From contig JBBELK010000060.1 of the NCBI GenBank assembly GCA_037783545.1, positions 4,216,001-4,280,000 on the forward strand: a stretch of DNA of 64,000 nucleotides, given 5' to 3'. A program made the position numbers and the translations under genes. Below the pieces are notes generated by a model. The model did no database searches. It saw only the letters and a program-made list of their open reading frames with translations, and was not told the DNA's origin. Source of the stretch: Henricia sp. BOLD:AAB3569. Its lineage: Eukaryota; Echinodermata; Asteroidea; Spinulosida; Echinasteridae. How positions within the stretch are numbered: the first letter of the stretch is position 1; each line of letters opens with the position of its first letter. This document shows positions 61,201 through 64,000 of this stretch, one piece after another.

Positions 61201-63656
61201 CAAGTTAAAATGGTACTACACTAGATTGTGAAATATATATGTAATATATGCACTTGTAGTAACCCCAAATTAAACATATTTTTAGCCAATCTGTGAAAAT
61301 TTTTTAAAGAAGCTGATTTCAACTGATTTTGGTAGGTGTGGGTGTGAACATTTACCAAAAAAAAGTGAGCTGGGATTGGGGGTGGGGAAATTGCGTTTTC
61401 GGGGGTCAAAGGTCATTGACCCCAAATTTTGCTCAAAGTATATCGTGTTTGGTCTCAAATTAAAGGAAATTTAATTTCAAACACTGGAAGTGATATTAAT
61501 TTTACCATTTAATACTTCTGTAAAATGTTAAGCGTGATTGAAGATGTGGGCCTAGTGTGGACTTCGGCTCTATTTGAGAAGCACTGGTAGTCAGGGAATA
61601 TTGCCGAAATCTGGGAACTAAATCCTTACCAAATTATTTCTTCACCAAATTGTTGTACCAAAGAGTTCTACACAGTGGTACATGAGTTATGTCTTTTAAT
61701 TTAGTAAGTAGGTCAACAGAGGTCAAAAGGTCAATTTTAAAGGGAGTTTCGCTAAATTTGATGATCCTCGCCATCAAACAAAACTGTACGTGTAAATTAA
61801 TAAAGTTTTACTATAACATGATTTTATTCTGTCTCAACGTATTTTATTCGCCATATAAATACAGGTTAATTTGATTATATTAGTAGAAAGGCTTTCTGCC
61901 ACAACGTGGGAAATATGTGGGTCAATATAGCACCAAAATACTCCAACATAAAAAAAACCCTTACAGGCATGGAATTGAAGGGAATGACTTCTCTAATATA
62001 ACTGCTGATGTCAGATATAGCTAATTTTATTATGCATTAATGTGTATAACTGTGGCAAGACTGGCTGCGCCAGTCACCATATGAGCCGCTAAGGCAGGGT
62101 GGGCCACTCTGCCAGAATTGCCTCCCTGACAACCTGCACTTCTAGGGCTGTTTTTGAGACATGGGGTTCAAAAAGTCTGGTCAGGCCCATGCATGTTTAA
62201 TCAGGATAAAAAACCTAACAAACTTGGCCATCTCGGTTCAGCCCGAAGCCATCTAAGCCAATCTCAATGCCCTCCCAGTTATGCCCAAACCCCAAAACCC
62301 CAGCCCGAAGCCATCCCGGCCCACCCCGAAGTCATCCGGCCAGCCCCAGCCCAATGCCCTCCCAGCAAAAACCTGAAGTCCAAAAGCCCAGCCTAAAGCC
62401 CAAAAGCCCAGCCTGAAGCCACCCCAGCCCAGCACGAAGCAACCCCGGCCCAGCCCAAAGCTACCCCGGCTCAGCCCAAAGCCCTCAGGCCAAGTCTGAA
62501 GGCCACCCTAGTCCAGCCTGAAGCTGTGGGATGACTTCGGGCTGGGCCAGGATGGCTTTGGGCTGAACTTAACTGGGATGGCTTCGGGCAGAGCTGAGAA
62601 TTAAGGCTTTGGACAAGGTTGAGAGGGTTCCGGGCTGCACTGGGAAGTCTTTACGTTGGGTCAGGGTGCAGTGGCTTCGGGCTGGGCCTGGGGTGGCTTT
62701 AGGCTGGGCCGGAATGGCTTCGGGCTGGGCTCGGGGTATCTTCGGTTTGGGCTGGGATTGATTTGGGCTGGGCCGGGATGGCTTCGGGCTGGGCTGGGAT
62801 GGCATATGGCTGGGGTTTTGGGGTTTGGGCTGAGCTGGGAGGGCAATAGACTTGGCTGAGATGGCTTCGGGCTTGGCTGGAATGGCTTCAGGTTGGGCCG
62901 GGATGGCTTTAGACTGGGCCGGGATGGCTTCGGGCTGGGGTTTTGTGGTTTTTGGCTTAGCTGGGAGGGCATTGGGCTTGGCTAAGATGGCTTCAGGTTG
63001 GGCCGGGATGGCTTATTCAGACTGGGCCGGGATGGCTTCAGACTGTAATCTGTATTTCTTAGTGCATATTTGTACTTTACGTGCACTGAACTGTTCGACA
63101 GCAGCCTCAGAATAATGTGGTATATCTTCAAAGATACATATTCATGTGTCATGATAGAGTTCAAAGGTTTCCTAAATTGTGAATAGCGGGAAATACCCTG
63201 TTAACCAGCGCCACATCTTCAATCACGCTTAACTTTTTACAGACGTATTAAATGATGAAATGAATATCACTTTCAGTGTTTAAAATTAAATTTCCTTTCA
63301 TTTGAGACCAAACACGATATACTTTGAGCAAAATTTGGGGTCAATGACCTTTGACCCCCGAAAACGCAATTTCCCCACCCCCTATCCCAGCTCACTTTTT
63401 TTTGGTAAATGTTGACACCCACACCTACCAAAATCAGTTGAAATCAGCTTCTTTAAAATTTTTTCACAGATGAACCTTACTTTAGGGATACTATTGGTAC
63501 ATGAGGCAAGATTGAAAGCGTACTAACCCATGAGGGCAAGTTGTTGACTGCACTGAGGATAGTCTGTCGCTCGTTGAAAGTCGCCTGACGAGCTAGCTCC
63601 ATTGTCAAACTCCTGTGCTGACTGCTGCGCTCCCTCCATACCATAACCATAGTGGC
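16293..63656 (-). CDS. ESYT2: Extended synaptotagmin (SMP + three C2 domains), 25 exons, 5' end outside window
   Basis: Exons in transcript order: 63528-63656, 57323-57364, 56671-56808, 54291-54367, 52923-52998, 41596-41685, 41104-41159, 40123-40243, 39602-39701, 38569-38639, 38261-38349, 37060-37108, 35233-35322, 33759-33803, 29630-29746, 29063-29137, 27656-27742, 26059-26208, 25243-25293, 24148-24461, 22235-22327, 20631-20765, 19888-19993, 18703-18752, 16293-16323. Every junction has AG/GT and matching phase; the total is 793 residues plus TGA. SMP is at about residues 44-243 ([12 protein letters not shown] start), C2A 244-372, an acidic linker 377-414, C2B 418-540, a Ser/Pro-rich linker 552-655 and C2C 657-793. 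E-Syts anchor in the ER by an N-terminal hairpin and tether ER to plasma membrane through C2 domains, while SMP transfers glycerolipids. The hairpin lies beyond 63656. Invertebrates usually have one ESYT2/3-like gene, so the symbol marks similarity, not orthology to a given vertebrate copy. Confidence 0.93.
16375..16870. mobile_element. 496-bp TA-flanked foldback element, copy 1
   Basis: The ends AACTCCTCAAAAAAGG and the inverted CCTTTTCTTTAGGAGTT are flanked by TA. Arms of about 230 bp pair across the element, sharing cattggaaagccccgtt, gatgtgtcatttgt and gtgaaatgtcacaaaatgc. It belongs to the same family as 56023-56517. It begins about 50 bp upstream of the acceptor of the last E-Syt exon. 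Confidence 0.82.
16907..17267 (-). mobile_element. AAAGGCC-ended inverted-repeat element, copy 1
   Basis: It is the reverse-orientation relative of 42744-43105, sharing gataaaactttttacaga, ccatatatggatttt, ggaaataaatt and gttgatagcaatg segments. Shorter relatives are at 18000-18160 and 36405-36925. It lies in the last E-Syt intron. Confidence 0.65.
17402..17962 (+). mobile_element. tRNA-Ser/Leu-headed SINE with (TAA)n tail
   Basis: The head 17402-17486 has a perfect 7-bp acceptor stem (GTACCGT/ACGGTAC), ccgagtggttagggc and B-box ggttcgaatcc. The body contains cccttgggcaaggcactc, ccgttggtcc and aacgcactctaaagatccc, and the tail is taa repeats at 17938-17962. Related heads and bodies are at 27465-27580 (reversed) and 51907-52080. 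A separate element is inserted at 17668-17858. Confidence 0.72.
17668..17858. mobile_element. 191-bp MITE inserted in the SINE (hAT-like)
   Basis: The ends AGGGCCGGATCCAGG and CTGGATCCGCGCCT form inverted repeats. GGTTTCC occurs immediately on both sides (17661-17667 and 17859-17865), a 7-bp direct repeat close to the 8 bp of hAT elements. Long C runs at 17829-17843 belong to its right arm. Confidence 0.68.
18190..18560 (+). repeat. Repeat sharing ctagcctctattc and ctctcaacacaca
   Basis: Segments including ctagcctctattc and ctctcaacacaca recur at 44405-44575, just downstream of the first lectin gene. The left part (aagctac..acttt, aatcggctgctggg) recurs at 37300-37350. It is an unclassified dispersed repeat in the last E-Syt intron. 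Confidence 0.5.
18818..18995. mobile_element. GGGGCCAATT foldback MITE
   Basis: The left end GGGGCCAATTGCATGAAG pairs with the right end ctttatgaaatggtccc. Arms are AT-rich (taattagcag..aaaaa). It belongs to the same end family as 2885-3128. It lies in the E-Syt intron 18753-19887. Confidence 0.6.
19356..19708. mobile_element. TGGGTAATTCC foldback element, copy 1
   Basis: The ends TGGGTAATTCC and GGAAATTACCCA, then taggggtccaaaa and tttggacccct, form inverted repeats. Three more copies lie at 20937-21173, 23049-23494 and 45658-46112. It is in E-Syt intron 18753-19887. Confidence 0.7.
20264..20466. mobile_element. 203-bp near-palindrome open on both strands
   Basis: The sequence from gacttgcccaagtctgacc to its inverted copy ending gggcaagtc is GC-rich, unlike its surroundings, and pairs along most of its length (ccggtggcctgtc with gacaggccaccaatc). 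Because it is palindromic, both strands translate to similar short ORFs, which are not genes. It is in E-Syt intron 19994-20630. Confidence 0.62.
20937..21173. mobile_element. TGGGTNNTTC foldback element, copy 2
   Basis: The ends are tgggtctttctataaatta and its complement. They are flanked by TA and share taggggtccaaaagtgtg with the other copies. It is in E-Syt intron 20766-22234. Confidence 0.66.
21383..21829 (+). mobile_element. AATGCATAGTTCCGA element, copy 1
   Basis: The 15-bp ends AATGCATAGTTCCGA are inverted. The interior shares long segments with 27007-27453 and 54777-55228 (both reversed), including gacaggtcggaac, gtcgggcgattcgctg, gggtcgacagttaccg and catggaaagcacagattc. Short ORFs over it are not conserved as a protein that I can name. 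Confidence 0.76.
22453..22624. mobile_element. 172-bp pogo/Tigger-like MITE
   Basis: The ends CAGTAAACTCTCGTTAT and the near-inverse atatgagagtttactg are flanked by TA on both sides. CAGT starts with TA target sites are typical of pogo/Tigger elements. No transposase is present. It is in E-Syt intron 22328-24147. Confidence 0.74.
23049..23494. mobile_element. TGGGTAATTCC foldback element, copy 3
   Basis: The left half, right half and middle closely match 45658-46112 (gtgtgacatgc, ttccaagtgttttta, gcagatatggcacc, aggtaacccgggacaccaa). The two long copies are the closest pair in the family. Confidence 0.75.
23660..24135 (+). repeat. GATATGAGA repeat, copy 1
   Basis: It contains actgtacaacagtaa, gcgcatgcagttgtaa and an inverted pair ttggatgtcttttcgg..gatatgagaatata. 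A reversed copy lies at 45050-45480. The right end is 13 bp from the donor end of E-Syt exon 24148-24461. Confidence 0.65.
24148..24461 (-). other. E-Syt Ser/Pro-rich linker exon with coding minisatellite
   Basis: This is the largest exon, 314 bp. It holds three to four 18-bp in-frame repeats encoding SSSPQK-type hexapeptides (about 24243-24330). It ends near RKRLVQQAK, which resembles the ELRQRL segment before C2C in ESYT2. The donor was placed at aa|gtgggt because only this gives the phase required by the next exon. Many SP sites suggest a flexible, phosphorylatable linker (inference). Confidence 0.8.
24726..25062. mobile_element. GTTTACACCGAA inverted-repeat element
   Basis: The left end gtttacaccgaagcacga is mirrored by atttcggtgtaaac on the right. 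Flanks contain short duplicated words (gtcctaag). It is GC-richer than its surroundings and non-coding. It is in E-Syt intron 24462-25242. Confidence 0.5.
25551..25696. mobile_element. 146-bp TA-flanked MITE
   Basis: Inverted ends TAGACCGTATCGAATAG.. and ..TTCGATACGGTCTA enclose gccgccatttcg and its complement. TA lies on both sides. It is in E-Syt intron 25294-26058. Confidence 0.74.
26304..26749 (-). mobile_element. Repeat family A, copy 2 (reversed)
   Basis: It runs from aaaggag to ctccttt and contains ccattctgaaattttgca, atatcc and gcttccacatccaaattgg. It matches 34648-34996 in the same orientation and 38976-39293 in the opposite one. It is in E-Syt intron 26209-27655. Confidence 0.68.
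27007..27453 (-). mobile_element. AATGCATAGTTCCGA element, copy 2 (reversed)
   Basis: Both 15-bp ends are present and the interior matches 21383-21829 in reverse. Its right end abuts a SINE-like piece at 27465-27580. Confidence 0.75.
27465..27580 (-). repeat. tRNA-headed SINE piece (reversed)
   Basis: On the minus strand: tatggccgagttatatgggtc, ctcgcaatct, gtgggttcgatgg, then cccttgagcaaggtgctt. It has the same head and body order as 17402-17962 and 51907-52080. Confidence 0.6.
28268..28690 (-). mobile_element. CR1/L2-type LINE relic, 3' end with (ATT)n tail
   Basis: A 100-residue minus-strand reading frame ends in [14 protein letters not shown] followed by [16 protein letters not shown], the C-terminal signature of this reverse-transcriptase class. 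After its stop come gcgcc..taataagtgctttgc and att repeats (28269-28285). Only the last part of the element remains. It lies in E-Syt intron 27743-29062. Confidence 0.78.
30046..30184. mobile_element. 139-bp GGGGTCGATTTCAC MITE
   Basis: Ends GGGGTCGATTTCACAAAGA and the complement closing in tgaaatcgacccc, with internal arms gaagtaccaaatccatcgc and its complement. It is a nearly complete hairpin. It is in E-Syt intron 29747-33758. Confidence 0.75.
30783..31085. mobile_element. 303-bp foldback MITE with CCCTG target duplication
   Basis: Ends AGCAAGTTCGGGCGGGCG and the inverted ..CCCGAACTTGCT. CCCTG occurs at 30778-30782 and again at 31086-31090. Inside, cccccggggcttggttcctc is mirrored by gaggaaccaagccccggg. 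It is non-coding. Confidence 0.82.
31138..31387. mobile_element. GGGCCCAATT foldback MITE
   Basis: Left end gggcccaattacacgatgctg, right end agcaccataaaattggttcc. It belongs to the same end family as 2885-3128 but has diverged. Confidence 0.55.
31880..31960 (+). repeat. G-rich tandem repeat
   Basis: Units like ggggagaaggggcaggg repeat after a gggaggggg run. A (GA)n microsatellite follows at 32167-32188. Both are in E-Syt intron 29747-33758. Confidence 0.7.
32707..32892 (+). repeat. Tandem duplication of a 93-bp unit
   Basis: Units 32707-32799 and 32800-32892 both begin agtctggtaacgt and share cgaccacttgcgagcagacg. They are diverged, so the event is not recent. Confidence 0.72.
33009..33626. 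mobile_element. 618-bp foldback element (gtccataaaaaaag ends)
   Basis: The left end ggcgtccataaaaaaagg is mirrored by tttttttatggaca. Arms share tggtaccagggtcattatg, atggccat and tgagcaaacatgg. It lies just upstream (in plus coordinates) of the E-Syt micro-exon at 33759. Confidence 0.72.
33759..33803 (-). other. E-Syt 15-codon acidic micro-exon
   Basis: A 45-bp phase-0 exon encodes [15 protein letters not shown] between C2A and C2B. The acceptor reads ctgatag and the donor gtaggg. Both neighbouring junctions are also phase 0, so skipping it would keep the frame. Alternative inclusion is plausible but inferred. The next exon also starts with an acidic run ([13 protein letters not shown]). Confidence 0.68.
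33906..34220 (+). mobile_element. tRNA-headed SINE with conserved 3' body, copy 1
   Basis: The head gtggtctagtgggtac..gggttcgagcccc is followed by gtgggcaagacactta, gattgtgcgccttggccagg, aatggttctggtgat and gcgctatacaagtgtcca. It matches 37690-37980 over its whole length, so it is a SINE rather than a tRNA gene. Confidence 0.72.
34648..34996 (-). mobile_element. Repeat family A, copy 3 (reversed)
   Basis: It shares cattaccattctgaaattt, gcttccacatccaaa and ttttggggaggtattt with the other copies and ends at ctccttt. The hairpin element at 34996-35132 begins directly at this end. Confidence 0.66.
34996..35132. mobile_element. 137-bp near-perfect hairpin MITE
   Basis: AAAGGCAGAGGCTCGTCAG on the left pairs with ctgacgagtctgtgccttt on the right. 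The arms continue through gcgcgcgctccaaattcgtg to a short loop around ccatgcccttgctatgg. It is in E-Syt intron 33804-35232, 100 bp from exon 35233-35322. Confidence 0.78.
35416..35472 (+). repeat. Short tandem repeat ggtcaaaaaccattttt
   Basis: Three imperfect copies of about 20 bp follow each other beside E-Syt exon 35233-35322. Confidence 0.7.
35735..35910 (-). repeat. tRNA-headed SINE (reversed)
   Basis: The minus strand has tcagattagtgtagtggt, then tggttcgaatcccgtcc, a tRNA-like A/B-box pair 50 bp apart. A gggttttcccctagatac body follows. It is not a foldable tRNA. Confidence 0.5.
36405..36925 (+). repeat. Diverged relative of the AAAGGCC-ended family
   Basis: It shares cacgagttgacaaaaaatg, gttgatagcaatggtaac, gagaaattgcc and the end accaatcatgta with 16907-17267, 42744-43105 and the ATGATTGGTA ends. 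It appears to be a composite of two families. It is in E-Syt intron 35323-37059. Confidence 0.42.
37690..37980 (+). mobile_element. tRNA-headed SINE, copy 2
   Basis: It matches 33906-34220: gtgggctagtggatac head, then gttgtgcgccttggccagg, aatggttctggtgatt and cctgatggca. The B-box is more decayed (gggtttgagtgtc). Confidence 0.68.
38976..39293 (+). mobile_element. Repeat family A, copy 4
   Basis: Both ends, TTAAAGGAG and CTCCTTTAA, are visible. The segment aaaaatatacggattgag is uninterrupted here. It serves as the related empty site for the insertion at 56023-56517. It is in E-Syt intron 38640-39601. Confidence 0.72.
39885..40025 (-). repeat. tRNA-derived SINE, copy 2 (reversed)
   Basis: On the minus strand, gtgccttatagcttagctgg..ggttcgaatcccgataaagg has A and B boxes and a loop reading ctagtga (Thr AGT-like). 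The anticodon stem has mismatches and one acceptor strand has an extra A. The body (tgatttttctcttatccc, aagtttggttgtt) matches 13245-13360. Confidence 0.62.
40390..40995 (+). repeat. 12-bp minisatellite (gagtcgcaacac type), about 50 units
   Basis: Units such as gagtcgcaacac, gagtcgcggcaa and gagtcacggcaa follow each other for about 600 bp. Because 12 is divisible by 3, several frames on both strands stay open (up to 256 codons: SRNT/SRGK-type plus, DSCC/VATL-type minus). These are not genes. It lies in E-Syt intron 40244-41103. Confidence 0.92.
42031..42443. mobile_element. 413-bp CTGCGTTCCAC element
   Basis: Inverted ends ctgcgttccac and gtggaacgcag. Internal words caacgttggccaacaa and ccaacattggttaaca are also partly mirrored. 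Possible TA flanks. It lies in the E-Syt intron that holds the lectins, near its 3' end. Confidence 0.62.
42744..43105 (+). mobile_element. AAAGGCC-ended inverted-repeat element, copy 2
   Basis: The left end taaaggccctatgtatcatt is mirrored by aatgttacaatgggccttta. It is the best-preserved copy of the family also seen at 16907-17267. Confidence 0.72.
43590..43597 (+). promoter_or_regulatory. TATA box of lectin gene 1
   Basis: GTATAAAG stands 190 bp before the lectin ATG. The segment around and after it (aagccaaatttg.agacag, cgtggtgat, tttaaagctcctccagct) matches the region before lectin gene 3, so the promoter was copied together with the gene. Confidence 0.55.
43784..44275 (+). CDS. Secreted C-type lectin, copy 1 (single exon, 163 aa)
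   Basis: A single C-type lectin-like domain preceded by a signal peptide ([20 protein letters not shown]). I chose the ATG at 43784 because it begins this signal; an upstream in-frame ATG at 43706 would bury it. Residues: C33/C44 form the extra N-terminal pair, and C61, C138, C150 and C158 are the four canonical cysteines. WIGF is at 99-102, EPN at 128-130 (mannose/glucose-type calcium site) and WDD at 145-147 in place of WND. It is likely a secreted calcium-dependent sugar-binding protein of innate immunity. The gene is intronless and lies antisense in E-Syt intron 41686-52922. It is clearly paralogous to the genes at 49466 and 50850. The ligand is not known. Confidence 0.9.
   Translation: MVFWKLLLILLLSRPVSSLPNRCISLTSHTKTCTPPWLAYGNHCYLYVNEQLPFLDAEAYCSNFAKSVGAAHLVSISDEAENDFVFKYATSIETAAAVWIGFNDMQEESNFVWTDASQKSFTKWYKGEPNNHGQGQDCAKSSGHWDDTECGSSLRFICEIPTE
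44405..44575 (+). repeat. Repeat shared with 18360-18540
   Basis: ctagcctctattcgagg and ctctcaacacacaa blocks match the repeat in the last E-Syt intron. It follows directly behind lectin gene 1. Confidence 0.5.
45003..45042 (+). repeat. (ACATGT) microsatellite
   Basis: An alternating acatgtacatgtgcatgt run. Shorter acatgtac words occur across the whole window. Confidence 0.75.
45050..45480 (-). repeat. GATATGAGA repeat, copy 2 (reversed)
   Basis: It matches 23660-24135 in reverse, including tcatatcacccgaaaagaca, ttgtttcgaaag..tttctgcaagattttt and gtgctttggtg..gtatcagaaacgcac. Confidence 0.64.
45658..46112. mobile_element. TGGGTAATTCC foldback element, copy 4
   Basis: Ends TGGGTAATTCCC and GGGAATTACCCA are flanked by TA. 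The interior is very close to 23049-23494, which suggests the two moved fairly recently. Confidence 0.78.
46195..46791. mobile_element. 597-bp GGGTGATTCCATGAAGTTGAGA element
   Basis: The left end is mirrored by tctcaacttcatggaatgaccc on the right with one mismatch. Interior text (gatgtaactgggacacca, gatgtaacagggacac) occurs in both halves. A related end fragment is at 10540-10560. Confidence 0.72.
47081..48027. mobile_element. 0.95-kb TAA-flanked inverted-repeat element (PIF/Harbinger-like)
   Basis: Ends GGCTAATGAAACTC (then attttatgtttcccgtaac) are mirrored over about 35 bp. TAA lies on both outer sides. The interior is GC-rich, with several short ORFs and no recognisable transposase. It lies between lectins 1 and 2. 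Confidence 0.74.
48120..48920 (+). repeat. Degenerate repeated modules upstream of lectin 2
   Basis: Blocks near 48130, 48545 and 48800, and also 46925-47020, share the order gttgct(c/t)g.tctttta, gatg, ttga.taaa and, in three of them, catgcctcactttaa or ccctcag.aatgcc. Each is about 110 bp and strongly diverged. Nothing coding is seen here. Confidence 0.42.
49391..49401 (+). promoter_or_regulatory. Weak TATA-like element before lectin copy 2
   Basis: CCTGGATAAAG occupies the position corresponding to the TATA box, 70 bp before the ATG. It is weaker than the TATAAA of copy 1 and the TATATATA of copy 3. Confidence 0.3.
49466..49960 (+). pseudogene. C-type lectin, copy 2, with premature stop in the WND-type motif
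   Basis: The ORF opens with a signal peptide ([19 protein letters not shown]) and runs through the lectin domain: C31/C42, C59, NFT glycosylation site at 61, WIGF at 96-99 and EPN at 125-127. It meets TAG at 49898-49900. The paralogs have TGG there, the tryptophan of WDD. Past the stop the same frame stays open to TAA at 49958-49960 and encodes the matching end (RFICEMPTE), so one base change accounts for the break. The truncated 144-residue product lacks the last two canonical cysteines and the second calcium-ligand motif, so it should not fold normally. The Asp after the lost Trp is also altered (ADRD). It could be a young pseudogene, a segregating null allele or a sequencing error. Confidence 0.85.
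50053..50140. repeat. Cluster of ggtcctgca palindromes
   Basis: The 28-bp imperfect palindrome GTGCAGGACCATA..TATGGTCCTGCAC at 50053-50080 is followed by three more ggtcctgca or gcaggac words with cgta or gtta spacers. It lies between lectins 2 and 3. Confidence 0.7.
50564..50573 (+). promoter_or_regulatory. TATA box of lectin gene 3
   Basis: TTATATATAG lies about 280 bp before the ATG. The region that follows (ggccaaatttgaaa.cag, tcgacctgatgat, ggctctccagctc) matches that before lectin gene 1. Confidence 0.5.
50850..51374 (+). CDS. Secreted C-type lectin, copy 3 (single exon, 174 aa)
   Basis: It has the same architecture as copy 1: signal peptide [20 protein letters not shown], then C31/C42, C59, NFT at 61, WIGF at 97-100, EPN at 126-128, WDD at 148-150 and the closing cysteines. 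Two differences stand out. HRRRQDC follows EPN where the paralogs have HGQGQDC, which puts three arginines beside the sugar/calcium site. A C-terminal extension (KLLCLNKS) adds a cysteine at 170. It is intact and likely expressed as a secreted calcium-dependent lectin. It lies antisense in the E-Syt intron, 1.5 kb before E-Syt exon 52923-52998 in plus coordinates. The function is inferred from the domain only. Confidence 0.9.
   Translation: MKVCSMFFILVVFAPVSSLPDRCISSHTKACTPPWLAYGNHCYLYVSDRMEFLVAEAYCSNFTKLGRAAHLVSISDQAENDFVFKYATSIDTAAEVWIGFSDMHEEGNFVWTDGSQKSFTKWNQGEPNNHRRRQDCGTMPFSQLKGTWDDWRCGFSLRFICKMSTEKLLCLNKS
51907..52080 (+). mobile_element. tRNA-headed SINE, copy 3
   Basis: The head tatggccgagcggtctagtg..tttcgattcc is followed by the cccttgagcaaggcactc body and ggtatataaatagtaaa at the 3' end. 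The head is a decayed Leu/Ser-type tRNA with a very short anticodon region. Confidence 0.65.
53885..54020 (+). repeat. agtcaagtc-rich degenerate repeat
   Basis: Irregular (g/a)agtcaagtca words occur at 53920-54010, beside E-Syt exon 54291-54367. Similar gagtccgagtc words occur near 12060. No gene is seen. Confidence 0.5.
54777..55228 (-). mobile_element. AATGCATAGTTCCGA element, copy 3 (reversed)
   Basis: Both inverted ends are complete and the interior matches 21383-21829 closely. It is in E-Syt intron 54368-56670. Confidence 0.78.
55896..56633 (+). mobile_element. Repeat family A, copy 5, split by a younger element
   Basis: The left part ends at ..tatccttaaaaaTA and the right part resumes with TATGGATTGAGAG..cagaatggta. 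The 495-bp element 56023-56517 lies between. The outer ends match the AAAGGAGC/GCTCCTTT type. Confidence 0.72.
56023..56517. mobile_element. 495-bp TA-flanked foldback element, copy 2
   Basis: Ends AACTCTTCAAAAAAATG and ttttttgaggagtt are flanked by TA (56021-56022 and 56518-56519). The element has long inverted arms and high similarity to 16375-16870. The TA duplication suggests a Tc1/mariner-type mechanism. No transposase is encoded. Confidence 0.85.
57476..58451. mobile_element. 976-bp TA-flanked element of nested GTTAAC/AGATCT palindromes
   Basis: Ends CAGTGGGTGAGGTCACAATT and the inverted ..ttgtgacctcacccattg pair for about 70 bp. TA lies outside both ends. The interior is almost entirely built from acagatctgttaac, gtgttagtgtta, catgttaacatc and partial copies of the terminal sequence. 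It is non-coding and lies in E-Syt intron 57365-63527. Confidence 0.82.
58675..59519. mobile_element. 845-bp element with 9-bp target duplication (hAT-like)
   Basis: Inverted ends TAGCCTTG(A/T)CCAAGGC. The 9-bp word ACGCTAATT stands directly outside both ends (58666-58674 and 59520-59528). Duplications of 8-9 bp fit hAT elements. The interior has only short ORFs. Confidence 0.8.
60458..60816. mobile_element. 359-bp TA-flanked GGGATGGGA element
   Basis: Ends GGGATGGGAATTTACGG and the inverted ..catcccatccc, with TA on both sides. Interior aaccggttt and ccggttgaccggtta words are mirrored. It is in E-Syt intron 57365-63527. Confidence 0.75.
61291..63469. repeat. 2.2-kb inverted repeat with minisatellite core
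   Basis: Arms 61291-61550 and 63211-63469 are inverted copies at high identity (ctgtgaaaattttttaaaga, ttcgggggtcaaaggtca, gcgtgattgaagatgtgg). Between them a minisatellite occupies 62262-63050. The outer right arm ends 58 bp from E-Syt exon 63528-63656. Confidence 0.85.
62262..63050. repeat. Strand-switching GC minisatellite
   Basis: From 62262 to about 62525 the top strand reads cagcccgaagccatcccggc-type units. From about 62533 to 63050 it reads the complement, gggctgggccgggatggctt. Units are roughly 18-24 bp and diverged. Pro/Ser- or Gly-rich ORFs across it are repeat by-products. Confidence 0.85.
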
Positions 63657-64000
63657 CTGGGACAGATCACATGTGGGGAAAATTTAAAAAAAAAAAATTA
63701 CACAAAATCTGTACAGCTCATTGATATTTGATGAAGTTTAAATACAAGTGTTAAAACGTTTCTGCATAAGGTAGGGACTTGGAAATCTGTGACGTCATCG
63801 CTCGTGCATTAGGTACACTAATACCATTCAGTTTTACAACGCATTCTTGCCGTGTCTGAAGTTACGTATCATGAAAAAATAAGCTCTAAAACATCACAAC
63901 ATTTTTCAATTCAAACTTTTTAAATAGATACTCAATATAAAGCATACTTTCTGACGATATGCATTTTTAAAACGTTTTTTTTATTTCTTTATATTGGGGC

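Larger units (their letters stand above)
40123..63656 (-). other. E-Syt N-terminal segment and SMP lipid-transfer domain exons
   Basis: Eight exons encode residues 1-243 of the fragment. Family landmarks in order: LPSW then [88 protein letters not shown], and [11 protein letters not shown] at the end of SMP. The domain forms a lipid-binding tube that dimerises. Relative to vertebrate ESYT2 the segment after YAGD ([14 protein letters not shown]) is divergent but in register, with no gap that would break the fold. Confidence 0.88.

Noticed and set aside
62154-63115. Pro/Ser-rich and Gly/Trp-rich ORFs
   Set aside because: They follow the GC minisatellite on both strands and change character where the repeat switches strand.
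1-64000. CRISPR array, bacterial operons or prophage
   Set aside because: The genes are spliced and metazoan; tandem repeats lack unique spacers of regular length.

Overview
The window is metazoan nuclear DNA, AT-rich and crowded with interspersed repeats. Two long multi-exon genes face each other tail to tail, and three intronless genes sit inside one intron. Introns obey GT-AG and reading phase carries across every junction I called. The gene content (M1 aminopeptidase N type, a three-C2 extended synaptotagmin, small secreted C-type lectins) together with the many short inverted-repeat elements and tRNA-headed SINEs suggests a marine invertebrate deuterostome, probably an echinoderm. The organism is an inference; no marker here decides it.

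Layout. (1) 268-11318, plus strand: the 3' part of an aminopeptidase N-like gene, 14 exons encoding 639 residues from the GAMEN motif to the natural stop; the 5' part lies outside the window. Its introns hold a CR1/L2-like LINE relic, three scraps of Gypsy-type integrase and several foldback elements. (2) 11319-16292: intergenic, filled with mobile-element relics; no protein gene seen. (3) 16293-63656, minus strand: an extended synaptotagmin, 25 exons encoding 793 residues (end of the N-terminal region, SMP lipid-transfer domain, C2A, C2B, C2C and stop). The N-terminal membrane hairpin lies beyond the right edge. (4) 43784-51374, plus strand: three tandem, single-exon C-type lectin genes, all inside the 11.2-kb E-Syt intron 41686-52922 and antisense to it. 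The middle copy has a nonsense codon exactly at the tryptophan of the WND-type motif. Upstream and 3' flanks are shared between copies, so whole promoter-gene units were duplicated.

The genes are not an operon and no joint pathway is implied. The aminopeptidase is a zinc ectopeptidase, E-Syt tethers ER to plasma membrane and moves lipid, and the lectins are secreted sugar-binding proteins likely used in immunity or mucosal binding. The lectins may be regulated independently from their own TATA-like promoters.

The rest is mobile DNA, mainly non-autonomous inverted-repeat elements. Several have readable target-site duplications (TA, TTA/TAA, CCCTG, GGTTTCC, ACGCTAATT), some are nested, and one has a related uninterrupted site elsewhere in the window. 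The most unusual structures are a 2.2-kb inverted repeat with a strand-switching minisatellite core next to the first E-Syt exon here (61291-63469), a 976-bp element built of AGATCT/GTTAAC palindromes (57476-58451), and a 12-bp minisatellite (about 40390-40995). Exon boundaries were read by eye from splice sites, phase and family alignment; no transcript evidence was available.
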